Source: WHTK01 sp963711035
GTDB lineage: Bacteria; Chloroflexota; Dehalococcoidia; DSTF01; WHTK01
Length of the DNA stretch: 64,000 nucleotides
NCBI GenBank assembly: GCA_963711035.1
Contig: CAVQCN010000005.1
Span: 372,001-436,000, forward strand
Reading direction: 5' to 3'
Under the pieces are notes generated by a model. That model made no database searches and was not told the origin of the DNA. It saw only the letters and a list, made by a program, of their open reading frames with translations. This document shows, in pieces, positions 20,331-29,501 of this stretch (position 1 is its first letter; each line of letters begins with the position of its first letter). A program made the position numbers and the translations under genes.

Positions 20331-21602
20331 ATGATAGACAGACTCAAGCGCATCTTCCGACCCCGACGCCGCATTGGCCTCCTGATTATCCCGCCCGTGC
20401 TGGTGACGGTCGGCGTCGTGCTGACGCTGGCGGGCATCGGGCCGAACAGCTCTTCCGTCCATAGTCAGTCGGCGATTGCGCTGCCGCCGCAAAACGGCGT
20501 CGATGCGACGCCGGTGTCGCCGCTGCCCGCGTTCACCGCATCCGGACTGGCGTCGCGCAACTCCGACGCGCCGGGCTCGCCGATTACGGTACAGGTGACG
20601 CGCACATGGCCCTTCGACTGGCCGGCCCAGGGCCCGATCACGAGCTACATGGGGCCGGAGCACCCCTGGGGCATCGACATCGGACTCAGCTACGACTACG
20701 ACTCCCCCATCCTGGCCACGGCGGCCGGCACGGTGACTTTTGCGGGCGGCAGCCCGGCCGATGATTACGGCTATCACGTGATGATCGACCACGGCGAAGG
20801 CATCGTCACCGTGTACGCCCACCTCTCGATCATCTTCGTCAAGGAGGGCCAGCAGGTGGCGCAGGGCAAACTGCTCGGCTTCGGCGGCCAGACTGGCAAG
20901 GCCACCGGTAAGCACCTGCACTTCGAGGTACGCGATGGCGAGGACCAGATCGACCCGTTGCACGTGCTGCCGGATCCGGGAACCGAGCCGCCGCCGTTGA
21001 CGCTGAATTGCGCCGATTCCGCCCTCGTCATCGACCAGGGCTCCGTCGCAACGCTCGATTTCGCCAGCACGCTTACGGGCGGCTTCGAGCTGGAGACGGC
21101 GAAGCTGGAGCCGGTCAGCGTGCGGCCCGACGCGCCGCCGATCGACGTGAGCATCAAATCGGGGCGCTACGTCGTAGTCGCGACCCATCCCAGCATGCGA
21201 GGCGCCGACCAGGACGACGATTTGCACCTCGAGGTAACGCGCGCTTCAGACCAGGAGGTCGACGTCATGCAGTGCGACGTCCACATCCACGCCGTCGAGC
21301 AGGCACCGTCGTTCTACGTACGCGTCTACACGGACGACGGCACCGCGGACGCGCCGCTGGACGACACGCCGACGCCGGTGCCGCCCGGCAACGAGGACTA
21401 CTACCCGACCATGACGCCCACGTCGCAGCCGTCGGCCACCGCCACGCCGAGGAGGGCGGCGACGCCGACACCGACGCGTACGCGCATCCCGACGGTGACG
21501 CCGCGCCCCACGAACACGCCAATCCCGACCTCGACGCGCATACCGACGGCAACGCGTATCCCCACCTCGACGGCGGTACCGACGGCAACAAAGATTCCGT
21601 AG
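20331..21602 (+). CDS. Membrane-anchored M23-family peptidase with TP-rich tail
   Basis: The 423-residue protein has a basic N-terminus and a signal anchor (about residues 14-36). The LytM/M23 domain follows with HPWGIDIG and GKHLHFEVR, the zinc-binding H-x-x-x-D and HxH motifs. After it comes a region of about 120 residues without recognised homology. The tail of some 60 residues is repetitive Thr/Pro/Arg (TPTPTRTRIPTVTPRPTNTP). It probably cuts peptidoglycan cross-links or regulates an amidase outside the membrane. It is transcribed divergently from the thyX group. Confidence 0.88.
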   Translation: MIDRLKRIFRPRRRIGLLIIPPVLVTVGVVLTLAGIGPNSSSVHSQSAIALPPQNGVDATPVSPLPAFTASGLASRNSDAPGSPITVQVTRTWPFDWPAQGPITSYMGPEHPWGIDIGLSYDYDSPILATAAGTVTFAGGSPADDYGYHVMIDHGEGIVTVYAHLSIIFVKEGQQVAQGKLLGFGGQTGKATGKHLHFEVRDGEDQIDPLHVLPDPGTEPPPLTLNCADSALVIDQGSVATLDFASTLTGGFELETAKLEPVSVRPDAPPIDVSIKSGRYVVVATHPSMRGADQDDDLHLEVTRASDQEVDVMQCDVHIHAVEQAPSFYVRVYTDDGTADAPLDDTPTPVPPGNEDYYPTMTPTSQPSATATPRRAATPTPTRTRIPTVTPRPTNTPIPTSTRIPTATRIPTSTAVPTATKIP

Positions 21603-21948
21603 GAGGGGCAACACCTTCATCGGGCAACGTTGCTCTGCGCGCTCTCGTGGGTTGACCACCTGCCACTATTGCCCCAGGTGCCATTGCTTGCTACTCATCC
21701 TTTACAGGCTTGCTCTGCCCCACCCCTCCAGGAGAGGGGAAATTGGGATGACACCTCCCAAACCTACCGCGCATGGGCTTCGCCCCCACTACTCTTGCTA
21801 CCGTTTTCCCGCCCTCGGGTTGCCCAGGAGCGGCATGATCTCCTCTCGATGATTACGTCCTTCCAGGTGCCGGCGGGCACATGAAAGCCAGGCGCAGCGG
21901 CCGAGATTGCCTGGTCGCTGCGCTCCTCGCAATGACGAGCCGGGAGCT
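21603..21948. repeat. Intergenic stretch with a family C repeat and an element end
   Basis: No gene was seen. About 21701-21800 is a diverged copy of the repeat with core GCATGGGCTTCGCCCCC, also found near 38737, 39013, 42213 and 43629. GAGATTGCCTGGTCGCTGCG to CAATGAC (21903-21936) is a right terminus of the GTCATTGCGAG element type. Confidence 0.6.
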
Positions 21949-22635
21949 TTAGAGCGGGGCGAAGGCTGTGCCGTGCAGCAGCGTGACGAGGACGGCGGCC
22001 AGGGCGAGGAAGGGCGCGTAGGGCACGGCCTGGCGACGGTTGACGAAGCCGGTGAGGAGCAGCGCCAGGATGATGACGCCGCCGGACACGATGCCGATGA
22101 CGAGCGCCTGGTAGGCGGCGTGAATACCCAGAGCGGCGCCGATCATCACCGCCAACTTGACGTCGCCGAGGCCGAGGCCGCCACGCGTGATGATGGCCAT
22201 GATCAAAAAGACGCTGCCGCCTGCCAGGGCCGCGAGCAGTGCATTGAGCACCTCGCCGTTGGGCATGACGAGGGCGGCAATGAGAGCGAGCGCGGTGCCC
22301 GGGTAGGTAATGGCGTTGGGCACGCGATAGCGCAAAAGGTCGGTCGCAGTGCAGATCAGGAGGCCCATGACCAGCAGCGTCACGCCCACGGCCTGCAGCG
22401 GGTCGAAGCGCGAGCCGGCCACGGCGGCCAGCGGCGGCAGGAAGAGGACGACGGCGCGACGCAGGTAGTCCGACCAGGGCCGGTCCTGCCAGGGCAGGCG
22501 CTTGGCGGGTGGCTCGTGATCTTCTTCTTCGTTCTCGTCCGGGAGGTCTGCTTCGGGTGAGCCGAAGCGCAGAATCAGGCGATCAGCGATAACCGCCAGA
22601 GGCAGGCCGATGACGAAGAAGATGAGCGCTTCCAT
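21949..22635 (-). CDS. Type IV prepilin peptidase (A24 family)
   Basis: The 228-residue multi-pass membrane aspartyl peptidase has catalytic aspartates in ATDLLRYRVPN and GLGLGDVKLA. It lacks the cysteine-rich N-terminal methyltransferase domain of PilD; the first cytoplasmic loop is a short acidic stretch (DENEEEDHEPP). It would process type IV pilin or Flp-like leader peptides, but no pilin genes are in this window. The gene is alone on this strand. Confidence 0.9.
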   Translation of the reverse strand: MEALIFFVIGLPLAVIADRLILRFGSPEADLPDENEEEDHEPPAKRLPWQDRPWSDYLRRAVVLFLPPLAAVAGSRFDPLQAVGVTLLVMGLLICTATDLLRYRVPNAITYPGTALALIAALVMPNGEVLNALLAALAGGSVFLIMAIITRGGLGLGDVKLAVMIGAALGIHAAYQALVIGIVSGGVIILALLLTGFVNRRQAVPYAPFLALAAVLVTLLHGTAFAPL

Positions 22636-22712
22636 CTCTCCTATTATCGGCGGTTCGCGCTACATCTCGACCTGTAGCGGCGCCGACTTCCGAGCAAGAG
22701 GCGTCGAAGAGG

Positions 22713-23957
22713 CTAGCGGTACGCCCTGAAGGCGAGGCAGGTGTTCTGGCCGCCGAGGCCGAAAGCGTTGGACAGCACGCCACCGACGCGTGCCTTGCGC
22801 GCCGCGTTGGGCACGTAGTCGAGGTCGCAATTGGGGTCAGGGAACTCGTAGTTGATCGTCGGCGCGATGGTCTGGTCGCGCAGGGTGAGGACGCAGACGG
22901 CGGCTTCGACGGCGCCGGCTGCGGCGGCGAGGTGACCGGTCATCGACTTCGTGGAGCTGACGGCGATGCCGCCGGCGCGCTCGCCGAACACCTTCTTGAT
23001 CGCCGCCGTCTCCGCCTTGTCGTTGAGCTGCGTCGAGGTGCCGTGGGCGTTGATGTAGTCAACGTCGTCGATCGTGAGGCCGGAGCTAGCCAGGGCGCGG
23101 CGCATGGCGAGGGCCTGGCCATCGGCGTCCGGGGCGGCGTCGTCGGTGGCGTCGAAGGACCAGCCGGCGCCGGCCAGCTCGCAGATGATGTTGGCGCCGC
23201 GGCGGCGGGCAAACTCCTCGGTCTCCAGCACCAAAACGCCAGCGCCTTCGCCGAGGACGAAGCCGCTGCGCTGGGCGTCGAAAGGCCGGGAGGCGCGCTC
23301 CGGAGCGTGGTTCCACGTCTTCGTAAGGGCACCGAGGCCGCCGAGCGAGGCGATCAGCACGCGGCTGACCATCGCCTCGCTGCCGCCGGCGATCATGCAG
23401 TCGGCCAGGCCGAGGCGCATGAAATTGAGGGCCTGGCCAATAGCGTCGCCACCAGAAGCGCAGGCGCTGTTGACAGTGGAGTTGGGGCCACGCACCTCGT
23501 AAATGCGGCCGATGCGCACCGAGACGCTGTACTGGCCGACGCGCGGCACGGTCAGAGGATCGACCCGCGATGGCCCGCGCTCATCGATGATGCGGTCCTG
23601 GTCCGTGATCGTGTGCATAGTGCCGCTGCTGGCGATGAGCACGCCGATCGAGTCGCGATTGGCGTCGTCGACCTGCAGGTTGGCGTAACGTACCGCCTCC
23701 TGCGCCGCGACGACGGCCATCTGCGTGTGCCGGCCGGAGCGACGCGCCGTGCGCCGGTCCATGAGGTCCTCCGGCACGAAGCCCTTCACTTCTCCCGCGA
23801 CCTGTACTTCGAACTTCGAGGCATCGAAGCAGGTGATCCGTCCGGTGCCCGACTTGCCATCGAGCATGGCGCGCCAAGTGGTGGTTGCGTCCAGGCCGAG
23901 GGGCGTAACCAGGCCCAGGCCGGTGACGACAATTCGCGGGAAATCAGGCATGAGCAC
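22713..23957 (-). CDS. fabF: 3-oxoacyl-[ACP] synthase II
   Basis: The 414-residue ketosynthase has catalytic Cys in VNSACASGGDAIGQ, and the two histidines in INAHGTSTQLND and STKSMTGHLAAAAG. The C-terminal SNAFGLGGQNTCL is standard. It performs the elongating Claisen condensation in fatty acid synthesis. No other fab gene or acyl carrier protein is adjacent, so it is either a stand-alone housekeeping fabF or belongs to an accessory pathway. Either ATG (23957 or two codons in) is possible. Confidence 0.93.
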   Translation of the reverse strand: MLMPDFPRIVVTGLGLVTPLGLDATTTWRAMLDGKSGTGRITCFDASKFEVQVAGEVKGFVPEDLMDRRTARRSGRHTQMAVVAAQEAVRYANLQVDDANRDSIGVLIASSGTMHTITDQDRIIDERGPSRVDPLTVPRVGQYSVSVRIGRIYEVRGPNSTVNSACASGGDAIGQALNFMRLGLADCMIAGGSEAMVSRVLIASLGGLGALTKTWNHAPERASRPFDAQRSGFVLGEGAGVLVLETEEFARRRGANIICELAGAGWSFDATDDAAPDADGQALAMRRALASSGLTIDDVDYINAHGTSTQLNDKAETAAIKKVFGERAGGIAVSSTKSMTGHLAAAAGAVEAAVCVLTLRDQTIAPTINYEFPDPNCDLDYVPNAARKARVGGVLSNAFGLGGQNTCLAFRAYR

Positions 23958-24221
23958 TTGTCCTCTTCGTCTCAGTGGTCAAAGGGCATCTTACGGCATC
24001 GAGGCCTAAGAGAAATCAGCGCCGAACGATCTCCTTGCAGAGCGCGCCATTGATGTACTATGTTTCATGATTTGCAGTGACAAGAACGATTGCCTCCGTC
24101 TATAACCCAAGCCGAGACGACCTTGGACTACGGCGTGAACTTCCTGTGAAATTATCCACGAAGTACTTTTCGACCGATAGGGGCAGCCAATTCACCGGCC
24201 GGCCTATGCTAAGATTTGGCT

Positions 24222-24536
24222 ATGACTACGGTGCGGGTGCTGCCGTCGGAGATCGAGTTCGAGGCGAAGCCGGGCGAGACGTTGATGGGCGCAGCCCATT
24301 CGCACGGCCTCTACTGGCCGACGACCTGCGGCGGACAGGGCATCTGCACCACCTGCCTCTCCGAGATTGGGGAAGGCGCGGACGCGCTGGCCGATATGAG
24401 TCGCAGCGAGCGCAAGACGTTGATCTCGGAGCGCGGCGAGGCCATCCTCCGCCGGCCCGTGCGGCTCGCCTGTCAGGCCGGCATCATGGGTGAAGGCCGG
24501 ATCGTGGTAACAAAGATCGGTGTGCGCTCGGCTTGA
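24222..24536 (+). CDS. [2Fe-2S] ferredoxin (plant/adrenodoxin type)
   Basis: The 104-residue protein has ligands in TCGGQGICTTC and a fourth cysteine in LACQAGI, within the normal beta-grasp fold. ATG 24222 is preferred; TTG 24216 is an in-frame alternative. The gene precedes a LysR regulator on the same strand by about 70 bases, but the latter has its own promoter. The electron partner is unknown. Confidence 0.88.
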   Translation: MTTVRVLPSEIEFEAKPGETLMGAAHSHGLYWPTTCGGQGICTTCLSEIGEGADALADMSRSERKTLISERGEAILRRPVRLACQAGIMGEGRIVVTKIGVRSA

Positions 24537-24544
24537 CGCCTGAC

Positions 24545-24575
24545 TTCACAAGAGGCGCATTCGCTCAGGTATAAT
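24545..24575 (+). promoter_or_regulatory. Promoter of the LysR gene
   Basis: A perfect TATAAT (24570-24575) follows TTCACA (24545-24550) with a 19-base spacer. A strong ribosome site (GGGGAGGGAG) lies downstream, ahead of GTG 24608. Confidence 0.6.
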
Positions 24576-24607
24576 AGACAAAGCCTATAGGGGAGGGAGC
24601 CACCCAA

Positions 24608-25534
24608 GTGGACCTCGGTCAACTCGAAGCCTTCGTGCAGGTCGCCAATCAGCGCAGCTTCAGCCGCGCTGCCGAAGCCCTGTTTCTCACACAGCCGTCC
24701 GTGACGGCACGCATCCAGGCCCTCGAGCGCGACCTCGGCGAGCGCCTGTTCGAGCGCTCCGGCCGCGGTGTGCGCCTTACAGAGGTCGGCGCTTGCTTCC
24801 TGCCCCACGCCGAGCGTGTGCTGCAGGCCCTCAACGCGGGCCGCGACGCAATCGACTCGCTGCGCAACCTGCAGTCCGGCTCGCTGATCCTGGCCTCGGC
24901 GACCACGGTCAGCGCCTACATTCTGCCGGGTCTCCTCAAGACATTCCGGGCGCGTTTCCCGCGCGTGGAGGTGTCGGTACGGACGGGCCGCTCCGAGCAG
25001 GTGCTGCAGATGCTGCTGGCGGACGAAGCGCAGGTCGGCCTGGTTCGCGCCGTCTACCACCAGGACATCGAGACGAAGGGCATCATCGAGGACGAGCTCG
25101 TTCTCGTGGCCAACGCCTCGCACCAGCTAGCCGGCGACGGCGCCGTCAGCGTGGAGCAGCTCGGCGAATACCCCTTCATCTTCTTCGACCGCAACTCCAG
25201 CTATTACTCCCTAGCACAGGGGCTGTTCCGTCAGCACGGCATCGTGCCGCGCACGCAGATGGAACTGGACTCGATGGAAGCGACCAAGATGATGGTCGAA
25301 GAGGGTCTCGGCCTGGCGCTGGTGCCGCGCATCGCCATCGAGCGCGAGCTGCAGACCGGCATCCTCAAAGAGCTGGAAATCGCCGGCATGCCGAACCCGA
25401 CGCGACAGATCGCCCTCATCAACCGCCGCAGCCGGCCGCTGGGCCCCGTCGCGCAAGCCTTCGTGGACATCGTCCAGGAGCTGTACACGCCGCGCAACCA
25501 GGCGACACCTGTCGCCGCCGGTGCCGCCAGCTAG
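24608..25534 (+). CDS. LysR-family transcriptional regulator
   Basis: The 308-residue protein has an N-terminal winged helix (MDLGQLEAFVQVANQRSFSR, SRAAEALFLTQPSVTARIQALE) and a periplasmic-binding-like effector domain (ILASATTVSAYILPGLLKTF onward). The start is GTG with a strong Shine-Dalgarno sequence. No divergent target gene lies next to it; the amidase downstream is about 240 bases away in the same direction. The domain resembles CysB/CysL-type regulators in outline, but the ligand cannot be assigned. Confidence 0.92.
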   Translation: MDLGQLEAFVQVANQRSFSRAAEALFLTQPSVTARIQALERDLGERLFERSGRGVRLTEVGACFLPHAERVLQALNAGRDAIDSLRNLQSGSLILASATTVSAYILPGLLKTFRARFPRVEVSVRTGRSEQVLQMLLADEAQVGLVRAVYHQDIETKGIIEDELVLVANASHQLAGDGAVSVEQLGEYPFIFFDRNSSYYSLAQGLFRQHGIVPRTQMELDSMEATKMMVEEGLGLALVPRIAIERELQTGILKELEIAGMPNPTRQIALINRRSRPLGPVAQAFVDIVQELYTPRNQATPVAAGAAS

Positions 25535-25583
25535 TAGCCCTCAGCTTCAAACGGCGAGATTCGAGCCGCGAGAGGCGCCATTC

Positions 25584-25620
25584 GTCATTGCGAGGAGCGC
25601 CAGCGACGTGGCAATCCTGG
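25584..25620. repeat. Left end of a dispersed GTCATTGCGAG element
   Basis: GTCATTGCGAGGAGCGCCAG followed by CGACGTGGCAATCCTGG matches the left terminus at 2705. No clear right end is found before the amidase gene. Confidence 0.6.
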
Positions 25621-25773
25621 TCGCCGCCCGCACGCGAAGACCGCGCAACGTGGTCAATCTTTCAGTTGCAGACGATGGCATCAGTGAGCGCCCATCGTCG
25701 TGCGCAAAGTGCGGCCCGCTACCAAGCCATTGGCCTTGCATCGTGACGGGCACCCTGCCAAGCTGACCGCAGC

Positions 25774-27168
25774 GTGGCAGCCACCGATCCGACTCAGCTA
25801 ACCCTCAGCCAGGCCGCGGCTCTGATTCGAGAGCGACAGCTCTCGCCCGTGGAGCTGACCGAGGCCTGTATCAGCCGCGCCGAAGCGCTCGACAGCCGGC
25901 TGCACGCATTCCTGACGCCGACCTTCGACATCGCCCGCGCGGACGCACGCAAGGCGGCTGACGAAATCGCGGCAGGCAACTACCGCGGGCCGCTGCACGG
26001 CATCCCCTTCGGCCTGAAAGACCTGTTCGAGACGGCGGGCGTGCGCACCACTGCCGGCTCGCCGATCCGCGACACCTACGTCCCGGACGAAGACGCCCAG
26101 GTCGTGCGACTGCTCAAGGACGCCGGTATCGTGCTGATGGGCAAGCTCAACATGCACGAGTGGGCCCTGGGCACGACCAACGTGAACGCCTTCTACCCCT
26201 CACCCTGCAACCCGTGGGACCCGGACCGCATCACCGGCGGCTCCAGCGGCGGATCCGGCGTGGCCATCGCCGCCAGCTTCTGCCTCGGCACGCTGGGCTC
26301 CGATACAGGCGGCTCGATCCGTATCCCGTCGTCGCTGTGCGGCATCAGCGGCATCAAGCCGACCTACGGCCGCGTCAGCCAGCGCGGCGTTGTGCCGCTG
26401 AACTGGTCGTTGGACACGATCGGGCCGATGGCGCGCACCGCCGAGGACTGCGCCCTCATCCTGCAGGTCATCGCCGGCTACGACGACGAGGACCCGACTA
26501 CGGCCGACGTTCCCCTGCCCGACTACAGCGCCTACCTGGACCAGGGCCTCGCCGGGCTGCGCATTGGCGTGCCGCGGCGCTACTTCTACGACCCGGAGAT
26601 CGTCCTACCCGAGGTGGCTTTCGCCGTCGGCACGGCCGCCGATACGCTGCGCTCGCTGGGCGCCGAGGTAGTCGACGTGGAACTGCCCGACGTGGTGACG
26701 CTGGACGACTTCGGCTACTTCCTACCCGACGCGGCCGCCTACCACGAAGAGCGGCTGGCCGAGATGCCCGAGCGCTACGGCCCATCCGTTATGTCACGTC
26801 TTGCGCCTGCCCTCAGCGTCAACGGCATGGACGTCTCGCGCGCTCATTACCGCCAGCTGCAGAGTCAGCAGGCCCTGAGGCGCGTCTTCGAGACGGTCGA
26901 CATGCTGCTCACACCCACAACCGCGGTGCCGGCGCCGCCCTTCCCTGAAGAAGGCGTCGAGATTCCCGCCAGCCTGCTCGGACGCGGCACGCGGCCCTTC
27001 AACATCGCTCACGTGCCGGCGATCTCTGTCCCCTGCGGCTTCAGCCCCGAGGGATTGCCGATCGGCATGATGCTCGTGGGCCGCTGGTGGGAGGAAGGCA
27101 CACTGCTGCGCGCGGCGCACGCCTACCAGCAGGCAACGGACTGGCACCTGCGCCGGCCACCGCTCTAG
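25774..27168 (+). CDS. Amidase-signature family hydrolase
   Basis: The 464-residue enzyme has the Ser-cis-Ser-Lys triad: Lys in PFGLKDLFETAG, cis-Ser in GGSSGGSGVAIA and nucleophile Ser in LGSDTGGSIRIPS. It resembles GatA in overall sequence. The GatB and GatC genes are not near, and VVPLNWSLDTIGPMARTAEDC is also normal for other amidases, so it may act on a small-molecule amide. The start is GTG 25774, without a clear ribosome site. The spacer before it contains an element remnant. Confidence 0.88.
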   Translation: MAATDPTQLTLSQAAALIRERQLSPVELTEACISRAEALDSRLHAFLTPTFDIARADARKAADEIAAGNYRGPLHGIPFGLKDLFETAGVRTTAGSPIRDTYVPDEDAQVVRLLKDAGIVLMGKLNMHEWALGTTNVNAFYPSPCNPWDPDRITGGSSGGSGVAIAASFCLGTLGSDTGGSIRIPSSLCGISGIKPTYGRVSQRGVVPLNWSLDTIGPMARTAEDCALILQVIAGYDDEDPTTADVPLPDYSAYLDQGLAGLRIGVPRRYFYDPEIVLPEVAFAVGTAADTLRSLGAEVVDVELPDVVTLDDFGYFLPDAAAYHEERLAEMPERYGPSVMSRLAPALSVNGMDVSRAHYRQLQSQQALRRVFETVDMLLTPTTAVPAPPFPEEGVEIPASLLGRGTRPFNIAHVPAISVPCGFSPEGLPIGMMLVGRWWEEGTLLRAAHAYQQATDWHLRRPPL

Positions 27169-27200
27169 GACAGTCAGGCGAGGAGAACCGGGCACCGGTT

Positions 27201-27377
27201 GTCATGCTGAGGCCGGGCGAAGCGTCTCCCGCACATCACTCACGACGAATCTTCGAGACCTCCGCGCGGGCAATTTCGCAGAGCATCCTGAGAACGCCGC
27301 TTGTCCTTGGCCGCGCGGGCATCGTGGACGATGCGATGTTGAGTTGCCGGGAGATACTTCGCTCCGCTCAGCATGAC
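27201..27377. mobile_element. MITE-like inverted-repeat element (family B, copy 1)
   Basis: The left end GTCATGCTGAGGCCGGGCGA through AGCGTCTCCC is the inverted partner of the right end CCGGGAGATACTTCGCTCCG through CTCAGCATGAC at 27377. The inside is non-coding and shares about 40 bases with the copy at 28525 (CTCCGCGCGG, GAGCATC, GAGAACGC). Confidence 0.65.
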
Positions 27378-27424
27378 AGCGCTGGCCCCGCCCGATTGCC
27401 CTCTTGGAGATGAGGAGGCACGTC

Positions 27425-27504
27425 GTCTAGGCCGCGCGGGCGTCGTGGACGATGCGGCGTTGAGTTGCCGGGAGATACTTCGCTCCGCTCAGCATGACAG
27501 CGCT
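27425..27504. repeat. Tandem partial copy of the family B element
   Basis: The 80 bases repeat the right half of the element at about 27305-27383, from GGCCGCGCGGGC through GACGATGCG to the terminal CTCAGCATGACAGCGCT, with few differences. It has no left end. It fills the gap upstream of the nfo 3' end. Confidence 0.65.
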
Positions 27505-27543
27505 AGCTTCGCCGCAACTAGCCTTTTGTCCGGTTGCCTGCCG

Positions 27544-28399
27544 TCAGGCGCTGGCGCCTACCTCGGTGCGAATCTGCTTGAGGATGTTGACGTTGGCCTC
27601 GTCCGGGCCCTTGTTATCGAGTCCGGGGACCTCGAGGAGGAAGGGGGCGTTCTGGAAGGAGCGGTGCGACATGATGCGCCGGAAGCCCTCGATGCCGATG
27701 TGGCCTTCGCCGATGTTCTCGTGGCGGTCGCGGCCGCTGCCAAGCTCGACCTTCGAGTCGTTGGCGTGCACGGCGACGAGTTGCTCGACGCCGACCTCGT
27801 CCTCGAATTCGCTCATCGCCAGCTCCAGCCCTTCGGCAGACGCGAGAATCGTAGCCGGCCGCATAGCAGTGCTGCGTATCGAGGCAGACTTTGACGCGCT
27901 CGTCGCCCACTTCGCGGATGATGCGGCCGAGGTCGGCGAAGCGGGAGCCGATGTTGCCACCCGCGCCGGCCGAGTTCTCGAGGATCAGCATGACGTCCGC
28001 CGGCGAGACGGCGAGCACGTCCTGACAAGCCTTGCAGATCTGGTCGAAGACGGCGTCGAGTCCCTGGCCCTTATGGCTGCCGAGGTGGAAGATCACGCCC
28101 TTGATGCCGAGCTGACCGCAGCTGGCAAGGGCGGACTTGAGCGAGCTGGTGGAGCGCTGCAGGTGGGTCGCATCGTTAGTCGCCAGGTTGATCAGGTAGA
28201 TGCCGTGGACGAACACCGGAATCGGGCACTGCTGCGCGGCGGCGTGGAAGCCCTCCGCAACGGCGTCGTCGATTTTGCTGCTGCGCCACTGTTGCGGCGG
28301 CGTCAGGAAGATCTGGGCCGCTTCGGCGCCCATCGACTGGGCGCGCTCGAACGCGGTCGCAGGGCCGCCAGAGGTTGAAACGTGCGCGCCGATCAGCAA
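27544..28399 (-). pseudogene. nfo: Endonuclease IV (Nfo), interrupted by one extra base
   Basis: The first 190 residues (MLIGAHVSTSGGPATAFERA to CLDTQHCYAAGYD) are normal AP endonuclease IV. The frame then turns to arginine-rich nonsense. The missing part continues in another frame (EGLELAMSEFEDEVGVEQLV, HANDSKVELGSGRDRHENIG, FLLEVPGLDNKGPDEANVNI) to a stop at 27544. Dropping one A of the pair at 27847-27848 restores AAGYDLASAEGLEL and a 284-residue protein of normal length with all zinc ligands. The start is TTG. It would cut abasic sites in base-excision repair. It may be a real lesion or a consensus error. Confidence 0.85.
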
Positions 28400-28524
28400 A
28401 CCAGACCCCTCCCGAAAACGTCCTGAGCTGGGACCGAACCGTCCCTAGAGCAAGATACGGGCTCGTGATCGGGATGGCAAACCGGGAGGGCATCGAGGAT
28501 GTGGGCGATCGGACAGGATGAACT

Positions 28525-28718
28525 GTCATGCTGAGCAGAGCGAAGTATCTACCGGCTCATCACTCGGTACGAATCTCGATATCTCCGCGCGGACAACTTG
28601 GCGGAGCATCGTGAGAACGCGCTTGTCCACGAGACGACGCGGATCTCGGTCGCGCGAGCGTTGTCTCCGACGCAGCGTTGACTTGCCGGGAGATGCTTCG
28701 CCGGAGGCTCAGCATGAC
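28525..28718. mobile_element. MITE-like inverted-repeat element (family B, copy 2)
   Basis: GTCATGCTGAGCAGAGCGAA through GTATCTACCGG at the left pairs with CCGGGAGATGCTTCGCCGGA through GGCTCAGCATGAC at the right, 194 bp end to end. There is no reading frame inside. The gap 28400-28524 before it has no visible feature. Confidence 0.65.
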
Positions 28719-28740
28719 AACGCTGCGCGTGCTTCGAGCC

Positions 28741-29400
28741 CTACTCCAGGCTGAAGGGCGGGAACTTGTCGTTCATCAGCAGCCCGAAGGCCTCGACGCG
28801 CAGGCTCCAGCGGAGGTAGCCGATGGCGAACTTGTAGAGGCCTTCCGGGTAGCCGCCCGTGAACAGGATGGCGAACCAGCCGATGATGGCCGTGATGCCC
28901 CAGGCGATGCCGATAAAGAACAGCACGATGAAGTGAGGGATCAGCAGGAAGATGCGAAAGCCGACAGAAACGCGGTCGCGGACGTCGAGGTATTCGCCCG
29001 GGGCAAAGGTTACAGCGTACTCGCCTTCGCCGAAGGGCGGGTACTCGTCGCGCAAGAGGGCCGTGTAGGCAATCGCCTTGCTGCGCCAGCGCAGGTAGAA
29101 GCTGGTGAAGTCCCAGAGGCCCTTGGGCTGCTTGCCGGTGAAGACGATGGCGAACCAGGAGATGACCGCGGTCACACCGGCGACCAGTCCCAGGACGCCG
29201 CCGGCGCCAAAACCACTGAAACGAGCACCGCTGCCGCCACGAATGTAGCCGAATTCCGGCGTACCCAAGCCGGGCCCGCCGACCAGGATCAGATGCGGGA
29301 TGGCGAGAATAATGCGGAAGGCACAGGTCAACCGGTTGCGTTCCGTCATCTGGGGCTCGACGTCGTAGGTGACAGGGTACGTCTCTGGCGATGAGTTCAT
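28741..29400 (-). CDS. DUF4389 membrane protein, two tandem domains
   Basis: The 219-residue protein contains two similar halves. Each has a cytoplasmic start (RNRLTCAFRIILAIPHLILV and RDRVSVGFRIFLLIPHFIVL) followed by membrane helices with ISWFAIVFTGKQPKGLWDF and IGWFAILFTGGYPEGLYKF. This internal duplication is the hallmark of DUF4389 proteins. Function is not known. It is separated from the upstream guaB3-like gene by a strong terminator. Confidence 0.85.
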   Translation of the reverse strand: MNSSPETYPVTYDVEPQMTERNRLTCAFRIILAIPHLILVGGPGLGTPEFGYIRGGSGARFSGFGAGGVLGLVAGVTAVISWFAIVFTGKQPKGLWDFTSFYLRWRSKAIAYTALLRDEYPPFGEGEYAVTFAPGEYLDVRDRVSVGFRIFLLIPHFIVLFFIGIAWGITAIIGWFAILFTGGYPEGLYKFAIGYLRWSLRVEAFGLLMNDKFPPFSLE

Positions 29401-29444
29401 GATCTTCTCCGTCTGCTGGCCCCGACCAACGCGGAGAATACCAC

Positions 29445-29483
29445 GAAAGAATACGCCCCGACTGCTTCGGGGCGTATTCTTTC
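29445..29483. terminator. Strong hairpin terminator between guaB3 and the DUF4389 gene
   Basis: A perfect 17-bp stem (29445-29461 with 29467-29483) around a 5-base loop carries an AAAG/CTTT flank, so it can work in either direction. It should end the guaB3 transcript. Confidence 0.85.
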
Positions 29484-29501
29484 ACGTGTTGTTGATAGTG
29501 C

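Noticed and set aside
24053..24215. Possible small gene or promoter between fabF and the ferredoxin
   Set aside because: The longest frame there is a shifted reading of the ferredoxin gene, and no convincing -35/-10 pair was found.
25774..27168. GatA subunit of a glutamyl-tRNA amidotransferase
   Set aside because: The active site fits, but no gatB or gatC is near, and other amidases share the same motifs, so only the family is claimed.
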